From Nitrospinaceae bacterium (GTDB lineage Bacteria; Nitrospinota; Nitrospinia; Nitrospinales; Nitrospinaceae), in assembly GCA_029261395.1 (NCBI GenBank), contig JAJDBJ010000064.1:1-48055 (forward strand): a DNA stretch of 48,055 nt, written 5' to 3'. Positions 42,478-48,055 of the stretch are shown here, in pieces (the stretch's first letter is position 1; the number at the start of each line of letters is the position of its first letter). The position numbers were made by a program, and so were the translations under genes. The notes under the pieces are model-generated. The model was not told the DNA's origin. It ran no database searches and saw only the letters and a list, made by a program, of their open reading frames with translations.

Positions 42478-42483
42478 AATTAT

Positions 42484-42500
42484 CCACAGATGAACACAGA
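42484..42500. repeat. Short dispersed motif, family E, copy 1
   Basis: CCACAGATGAACACAGA, matching the motif at 46184-46200. A partial inverted copy at 42834-42851 lies on the other side of the family D and A elements. The gap 42478-42847 holds only repeats. Confidence 0.6.
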
Positions 42501-42516
42501 CCGCTCCGCGAGGTCC

Positions 42517-42546
42517 GATTATGGACGGGGCGATTGTGGACAGGGC
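42517..42546. repeat. Two-copy 15-base tandem repeat
   Basis: GATTATGGACGGGGC followed by GATTGTGGACAGGGC, with two mismatches, inside the repeat-rich gap. No function is suggested. Confidence 0.6.
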
Positions 42547-42560
42547 GAATAAAAATAGAT

Positions 42561-42622
42561 TCCCCCTTCTTGAAGGGGGTCAGGGGGATTTGAGCCCCCC
42601 CTTGTAAAGGGGCTGGGGGGAT
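42561..42622. repeat. Dispersed repeat, family D, copy 2
   Basis: CCCCCTTC-TT-GAAGGGGG (42562-42579) and a second G/C palindrome around CCTTGTAAAGG. It shares its plan and core with 34891-34953. Confidence 0.65.
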
Positions 42623-42655
42623 TCCTCCGTTAAGTCTTACTGAACTTAAATAACT

Positions 42656-42780
42656 CCTCCCCTTACCAAGGGGAGGATACAGGTGGGGTTGGTTTTGACA
42701 GGATCAAAGGAAAATAACAAAAAGCAAGGAAGGGGTTGTCATAACCTCCCCTGCATCCCCTCCTTGTTGGTAAGGAGGGG
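42656..42780. repeat. Dispersed palindromic repeat, family A, copy 3 (interrupted, reverse orientation)
   Basis: CCTCCCCTT-ACC-AAGGGGAGG (42656-42676) and CCCCTCCTT-GTTGGT-AAGGAGGGG (42757-42780). It is inverted relative to the copy at 38667-38742 and has a longer, unlike middle. Confidence 0.85.
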
Positions 42781-42833
42781 ACAAGCAAGCCGACGAGGAG
42801 TCTATGGCTTAAATCACCAGCGGCGGTTCGCCG

Positions 42834-42851
42834 CTCTGTGTTCATCGATGG
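42834..42851. repeat. Degenerate inverted family E motif overlapping a start codon
   Basis: CTCTGTGTTCATCGATGG resembles the inverted motif at 46373-46390 (ATCTGTGTTCATCTGTGG). The ATG of the ankyrin lipoprotein gene (42848) lies inside it. Confidence 0.5.
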
Positions 42852-43489
42852 ATAAAATTTTAGTTTTGGGGTTTTGTCTGGTCCTGTTCCTCGCCTCCTG
42901 TTCGGGAGAGGACACGACCTATTTGCACGAGTCCGCCAAGATGGGGAACCTGGCGCAGGTGCAGGGACTGCTCGAGTCGGGCGCGGACATCGACGCGAAA
43001 GACGGGTTCCACCGCACCGCCCTGCACTGGGCGGTCAATCGGGGATTCACTGCAATCGCGCGCCACCTCATCGAACAAGGCGCGAACGTGAACGCGAAAG
43101 ACCGCGAAGCCTTCACGCCTTTACACCTCGCCACACAGTTGGCGCAAAGCGACGTCGCCGAATTGCTCATTAAACATGGAGCGGAACTCAACGCAAAGGA
43201 AAAATCCTGGGGCAAAACGCCGTTACACTTCGTGTCCCAGTTCGGGCCGGAACCGATGGCGGCATTGCTCCTCGAAAAGGGCGCGGATCTCCACGCCCGC
43301 GATGATTTACAACTGACGCCGCTCCACTACGCCGCCCTCAGCGGCCAAAAGGGGGTTGCAGAACAACTCATCGCCAAAGGCGCCGACGTGAAAGCCGAAG
43401 GCCTCGACCCGTTTACGAGACAACCCGGCATCACCCCCATCCACCTCGCCAATTCTCCTGCTATGAGGGAGTTTCTGGAAGGGAAGTGA
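42848..43489 (+). CDS. Ankyrin-repeat lipoprotein
   Basis: 213 residues from ATG 42848; a longer frame to 42683 runs through repeats. The lipobox is LASC with C18. About five ankyrin units follow, for example DGFHRTALHWAVNRGFTAIARHLIEQGANVNAKD, then EAFTPLHLATQLAQSDVAELLIKHGAELNA and LTPLHYAALSGQKGVAEQLIAKGADV. No Shine-Dalgarno is seen, as the upstream bases are repeat sequence. It is probably an envelope-anchored binding protein. The next gene is a second ankyrin protein 3 bases downstream. Confidence 0.87.
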   Translation: MDKILVLGFCLVLFLASCSGEDTTYLHESAKMGNLAQVQGLLESGADIDAKDGFHRTALHWAVNRGFTAIARHLIEQGANVNAKDREAFTPLHLATQLAQSDVAELLIKHGAELNAKEKSWGKTPLHFVSQFGPEPMAALLLEKGADLHARDDLQLTPLHYAALSGQKGVAEQLIAKGADVKAEGLDPFTRQPGITPIHLANSPAMREFLEGK

Positions 43490-43492
43490 CCC

Positions 43493-44425
43493 GTGAGCAA
43501 TTTTCAAATTTTCTGTTTGAAAAACTGGTTATGGCTTGTCTTCTCTTTTGTTTTGCAGATCCCGTTTATTGCATCCAATACCGCGTTGGCGGGTGACGGC
43601 GACGATCTGTTGCACGCCGCATATTACGGTCATATCAAGAAGGTACAATCACTGCTGGACAGGGGTGTCGATGTCAACTTTCAGAATGAAGGTGACGGCG
43701 CTTCAGCCTTGCAGGTGGCCTCACAAAGAGGTCGCAAGGAAATCGTAACCCTGCTGCTGAACCGTGGCGCGAACGTCAACCTCCAGAGCAAAGAGGGGGA
43801 TACCGCTTTGCTCGCGGCTTCTTTCAACGGTTACCAGGACATCGTACAGATTCTGGTGTTGGCGGGTGCTGAAGTGAATTATAAGAACCCGGCGGACGAA
43901 ACCGCCTTGTCGTTGGCAAGGGAGGAGAGGCGCACGGAAGTCATACAACTACTATTGCAGGTGGGCGTCAAGGATATTGTGAAACGGTGTCCCAATCCCA
44001 ACGTGAAATACGAGGACTGGTCGGTGCAGGTGTACTGGCAGTGGTTTGTCGCGGGTTACATCACCGAGCGGACCATAACCGATGAAACCCTGTGCGCCAA
44101 GTACAGCTACCAGAGTGAACACAGCGTTAACCGGGGCTCGGTTTTATTTCAACTGGATAAATTGGAGAACCGTGAGGCAAAAGAAGCTGGCCTGATCGGT
44201 GGAATCAAAATCTTTTATGCGATGAATGAACTGTCATTTGGGCTTACAGACGAACTACGGCAACATTACAAAATTGATAAAAATTTTATGGAGAGACATG
44301 CCGCCCGGTTTGAAACCCTGACCGGTCTCAAATTCGCAACCGCCAAGGAGTGGTTCGAATGGATCCAATCGAATAAAGAACAATTGATGTTATCCAAAGA
44401 TGGTAAGCATATTGTCGTCCGATAA
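43493..44425 (+). CDS. Exported ankyrin-repeat protein with unrecognised C-terminal domain
   Basis: 310 residues from a GTG start. A signal peptide or membrane helix covers about residues 11-34 (WLWLVFSFVLQIPFIASNTALAG). About four ankyrin units follow (about 35-160), such as GASALQVASQRGRKEIVTLLLNRGANVNLQ. The C-terminal half (about 160-310) has no family I recognise; it is rich in charged and aromatic residues (YEDWSVQVYWQWFVAGYITERT). It follows the ankyrin lipoprotein gene directly, so the two probably work together. Confidence 0.8.
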   Translation: MSNFQIFCLKNWLWLVFSFVLQIPFIASNTALAGDGDDLLHAAYYGHIKKVQSLLDRGVDVNFQNEGDGASALQVASQRGRKEIVTLLLNRGANVNLQSKEGDTALLAASFNGYQDIVQILVLAGAEVNYKNPADETALSLAREERRTEVIQLLLQVGVKDIVKRCPNPNVKYEDWSVQVYWQWFVAGYITERTITDETLCAKYSYQSEHSVNRGSVLFQLDKLENREAKEAGLIGGIKIFYAMNELSFGLTDELRQHYKIDKNFMERHAARFETLTGLKFATAKEWFEWIQSNKEQLMLSKDGKHIVVR

Positions 44426-44566
44426 TTCCACGCAAACCTGCCTAACCCCCAACGCTGCGAGAATTTTTACAAAGCGAAGCTAATAAGGGGTAATCGGCGA
44501 ATCCTTCTTCTTGTACCTGTTTAAGTGATGGTTTAAGATGCAATACTTTATGTCTGCTTGTCGAAA

Positions 44567-45745
44567 ATGGAAAACATGAGCCGGGAACTGAGAAAAAACA
44601 TTCTGAAGAGTGCGAAGCGGGTCGTCATCAAGGTGGGGAGTGGGGTGATCTCCGACCACGAGTCGGGCAAGCCGCCTCTGGAGCGCGGTCTCAGCCTGAA
44701 GCGTATCCGCAGTTACGCCAAGCGCATCAAGGCGATTGTCGACGCCGGGTACGAGGTGATCCTGGTCTCCTCCGGCGCGATCATGGCGGGGCGCGAGCGG
44801 TTGAATCTCCAGCGCCCCAACCTCGCCATCCCGGAGAAACAGGCCTGCGCCGCCATCGGCCAGAGTTCGTTGATCCGTTCCTACGAGCGGTCGTTCGAGA
44901 AGCAGGGCCTCAAGGTGGCGCAGATTCTGCTGGGGCACGACGACCTGGAAAACCGCAAGCGTTACCTGAACGTCCGGCACACGCTGGAAGCCCTGTTGGA
45001 GTACGGCGTCATCCCCATCGTCAACGAAAACGATTCGGTGACGGTCGACGAGATCAAGATCGGCGACAACGACACGCTGTCGGCCAACGTGGCTTGCATG
45101 GCGGAGGCGCATCTTTTGATTTTGCTGTCGGATGTCGACGGGCTCTATACATCGGACCCGTCGCAAACGAATCACAAATCGGGGCAGACTCCAGAATTGA
45201 TCTCGCACGTCGGTCGCATCACTTCGAAAATCGAGCAGTTGGCGGGCAAAAGTAAAAATCCGTTGGCCGTCGGTGGCATGTCCACCAAGGTGATGGCGGC
45301 TAAGAAGACGATGAGCTTCGGCATCCCGACGATCATCATCAACGGCCTCAAGGGTGACAATTTGAAAAAGGTGTTTGCCGGGAGCCAGGTCGGCACGTTA
45401 TTCTGGTCGGGCGAGGCGAAGATCAGGGACCGCAAGCACTGGATCGCCCACACGCTGAAACCGGCGGGATCGATCACCATCGACGCGGGCGCGGGCAAGG
45501 CGCTGGTGGAGCGCGGCAAGAGTCTGTTGGCGGCGGGGGTCGTCAAAGTAGACGGAAAGTTTGAGTTTGGCAGTGCCGTGCGACTACTGAATGAGAAGGG
45601 CAGAGAAATCGCCCGTGGTCTGGTCAACTACAACTCGCGCGATCTCGACCAGATCAAGGGACTGAAAACCGCCGCCGTGCGCAGTCTCGTCGGCGCTAAC
45701 TTTTACGACGAAGTCATCCACCGCGATGACCTCGTGTTGACCTGA
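44567..45745 (+). CDS. proB: Glutamate 5-kinase
   Basis: First enzyme of proline synthesis, phosphorylating glutamate. About 392 residues from ATG 44567; ATG 44576 (MSRELRK) is an equal choice and TTG 44558 less likely. The amino-acid kinase domain has VVIKVGSGVIS, then LVSSGAIMAGRERL and the substrate motif NENDSVTVDEIKIGDNDTLSA. A C-terminal PUA domain (about 295-375) starts near AGSITIDAGAGKALVERGKSLL. obg and proA are not adjacent. The YkgJ-family gene follows after 2 bases. Confidence 0.95.
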   Translation: MENMSRELRKNILKSAKRVVIKVGSGVISDHESGKPPLERGLSLKRIRSYAKRIKAIVDAGYEVILVSSGAIMAGRERLNLQRPNLAIPEKQACAAIGQSSLIRSYERSFEKQGLKVAQILLGHDDLENRKRYLNVRHTLEALLEYGVIPIVNENDSVTVDEIKIGDNDTLSANVACMAEAHLLILLSDVDGLYTSDPSQTNHKSGQTPELISHVGRITSKIEQLAGKSKNPLAVGGMSTKVMAAKKTMSFGIPTIIINGLKGDNLKKVFAGSQVGTLFWSGEAKIRDRKHWIAHTLKPAGSITIDAGAGKALVERGKSLLAAGVVKVDGKFEFGSAVRLLNEKGREIARGLVNYNSRDLDQIKGLKTAAVRSLVGANFYDEVIHRDDLVLT

Positions 45746-45747
45746 CT

Positions 45748-46155
45748 ATGGCTAAATGGTGGGAAACAGAGCCGGTTCAGTTTGAGTGTCAGCCCGATTG
45801 CTTCAAGTGCTGTATGAAGCCCGGCGTGGTGACCTTCGACCGGGGGGATATCCACAACGCGGCGGAGTTTCTCGAAATCAAGACCTCCGACTTCAAGAAA
45901 AAGTTCCTGGTCAAAGATCACGGCGTATGGGAAATGGAGATGGAGGAGGGGCAGTTGTGTCAATTCCTCACCATGCAGGGGTGCAACATTCACACCGCCA
46001 AACCCAAGCAATGCAACACCTATCCGTTCTGGCAGGAAAACATGCGGACCCGCAACCACTGGCAACTGGTCGCCGGGTTCTGCCCCGGTATCGGCAAAGG
46101 GCCGATCATCCCCCCCGAAGAAATTGCGCAACGCCTGAAAGATTTTAAGGGCTAA
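45748..46155 (+). CDS. YkgJ-family cysteine cluster protein
   Basis: 135 residues with the zinc or iron-chelating cluster of the YkgJ/UPF0153 family: FECQPDCFKCCMKPG (C14, C18, C21, C22), then QLCQF, QGCNIHTAKPKQCNTYPFW and a final FCPGIG. The function is unproven; members probably bind a metal or Fe-S centre. It starts 2 bases after proB, so it is co-transcribed, with no obvious proline link. A family C hairpin follows the stop by 4 bases. Confidence 0.9.
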   Translation: MAKWWETEPVQFECQPDCFKCCMKPGVVTFDRGDIHNAAEFLEIKTSDFKKKFLVKDHGVWEMEMEEGQLCQFLTMQGCNIHTAKPKQCNTYPFWQENMRTRNHWQLVAGFCPGIGKGPIIPPEEIAQRLKDFKG

Positions 46156-46158
46156 CCG

Positions 46159-46173
46159 CCAGCGTGACGCTGG
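46159..46173. repeat. Short hairpin repeat, family C, copy 2
   Basis: CCAGCG-TGA-CGCTGG then ACCCAA, identical to 34869-34883. It lies 4 bases after the YkgJ stop. The gap 46156-46560 (405 bases) holds repeats, then a promoter and leader for purA; no gene is seen. Confidence 0.7.
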
Positions 46174-46180
46174 ACCCAAA

Positions 46181-46202
46181 TTAACCACAGATGAACACAG
46201 AT
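46181..46202. repeat. Short dispersed motif, family E, copy 2
   Basis: TTAACCACAGATGAACACAGAT, the near-perfect inverse of 46373-46394 (one mismatch). The two bracket a family A and a family F element. Confidence 0.75.
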
Positions 46203-46247
46203 ACACACAGATGACGAACAGAAGAAACTTTGTTTGGCTTAATACCT

Positions 46248-46313
46248 CCTCCCCTTGGTAAGGGGAGGATTGAGGTGGGGTTATAAATAACCTCCCCTGT
46301 ATCCCCTCCTTGG
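46248..46313. repeat. Dispersed palindromic repeat, family A, copy 4 (compact, reverse orientation)
   Basis: CCTCCCCTT-GGT-AAGGGGAGG (46248-46268), an inner TTATAAATAA segment, and CCCCTCCTT-GGT-AAGGAGGGG (46293-46313). Collinear with the reverse complement of 38667-38742. Confidence 0.9.
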
Positions 46314-46335
46314 TAAGGAGGGGAATATTGTTGTC

Positions 46336-46361
46336 GCCCTTCGACAGGCTCAGGGTGACAG
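46336..46361. repeat. Dispersed motif, family F (single copy here)
   Basis: CCCTTCGACAGGCTCAGGG followed by TGACAG, a short imperfect palindrome I recall as a common intergenic motif in many bacterial genomes. Only one copy is in the window. Confidence 0.45.
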
Positions 46362-46372
46362 CCTTTGAGCCT

Positions 46373-46394
46373 ATCTGTGTTCATCTGTGGTCAA
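46373..46394. repeat. Short dispersed motif, family E, copy 3 (inverted)
   Basis: ATCTGTGTTCATCTGTGGTCAA, inverse of 46181-46202 with one mismatch. Confidence 0.75.
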
Positions 46395-46427
46395 TTTTCT
46401 TTGGTTTTGTTGTAAATGTGAAACCGG

Positions 46428-46455
46428 TTGACTTTGAGGGAAGAATCTCCATAAT
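46428..46455 (+). promoter_or_regulatory. Candidate sigma-70 promoter of purA
   Basis: TTGACT (46428-46433) and CATAAT (46450-46455) are 16 bases apart, each one base from consensus. They lie about 105 bases upstream of the purA ATG, just after the repeat block. Confidence 0.5.
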
Positions 46456-46459
46456 ACCC

Positions 46460-46506
46460 GGTTGGCCCCCCGGGAATCGGATTTTTCCCGGATGAGCCGC
46501 CCAACC
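46460..46506 (+). promoter_or_regulatory. Two-stem leader of purA
   Basis: GGTTGG (46460-46465) pairs with CCAACC (46501-46506), enclosing CCGGGAA (46470-46476) paired with TTCCCGG (46485-46491). It begins at the predicted transcript start. No purine-riboswitch core was recognised, so its role is open. Confidence 0.4.
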
Positions 46507-46551
46507 TTGCAATAAAAATCGTATTAATTTTTTGGATCAATCTAAAACTGA

Positions 46552-48055
<1,504 letters not shown>

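Noticed and set aside
42484-46394. Repeats considered as a CRISPR array
   Set aside because: The units are palindromic, of mixed families, irregularly spaced and interrupted by genes; no regular direct repeat-spacer pattern and no cas gene.

Overview
The window is about 48 kb of a Gram-negative bacterial chromosome. KdsA (Kdo-8-phosphate synthase), a two-partner outer-membrane translocator and several lipobox and signal-peptide proteins show an outer membrane with LPS. The gene mix (SUF machinery with a degenerate IscU/Nfu fusion, CHASE2 cyclase with FecR, a DUF3386 protein otherwise familiar from cyanobacteria, asnS, mtnA, many short palindromic intergenic repeats) suggests a Nitrospinota-like or deltaproteobacteria-like lineage. 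That placement is inference and was not tested. Nearly all genes are intact. The first gene (sigma-54 activator) and the last (small CC-motif protein) are cut by the window edges.

Layout. 1-9.3 kb: a sigma-54 activator whose GAF region carries a CX2CX5CX5C cluster, then an Fe-S assembly run (IscU-like/Nfu fusion, sufB, sufC, sufD, sufS, sufU), then the radical-SAM gene amrS. A terminator-like hairpin lies between sufB and sufC, a good internal promoter precedes sufU, and two interlocked stems precede amrS. 9.4-16.6 kb: a two-partner secretion module (TpsB translocator, FecR-domain protein, short TpsA exoprotein) followed by a CHASE2 adenylate cyclase and a small protein with four GspE-N/MshEN-like units. 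16.7-23.2 kb: a flavin reductase, then a convergent four-gene operon (DUF58, BatA-like vWA protein, a transglutaminase-like/TPR/FGE-like triple fusion, a small membrane protein). 23.4-29.6 kb: LRR protein, small exported membrane protein, MFS/spermidine-synthase fusion, cytochrome c, parvulin, DUF3386 protein.

29.6-48 kb is mostly housekeeping. It holds an NDP-sugar pyrophosphorylase, the yggT-divIVA-DUF167-mtnA operon, asnS, an RlmD-type methyltransferase, an MTA/SAH nucleosidase-like protein, a Kelch protein, kdsA, a degenerate receiver, NfeD with a lipoprotein hydrolase, two ankyrin proteins, proB, a YkgJ protein and purA. The intergenic spaces here are loaded with dispersed palindromic repeats. 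A three-hairpin element occurs four times, an inverted-repeat element occurs on both sides of asnS, and short CACAGATGAACACAG-type motifs lie in opposite orientation around two composite repeat blocks. One repeat supplies the Shine-Dalgarno of the Kelch gene, and another overlaps the start of an ankyrin lipoprotein gene.

The best candidates for something undescribed are the TPS/FecR/CHASE2/MshEN-like cluster (surface secretion linked to cAMP signalling), the DUF58/vWA/transglutaminase-TPR-FGE operon without MoxR, and the structured leaders upstream of amrS, tpsB and purA.
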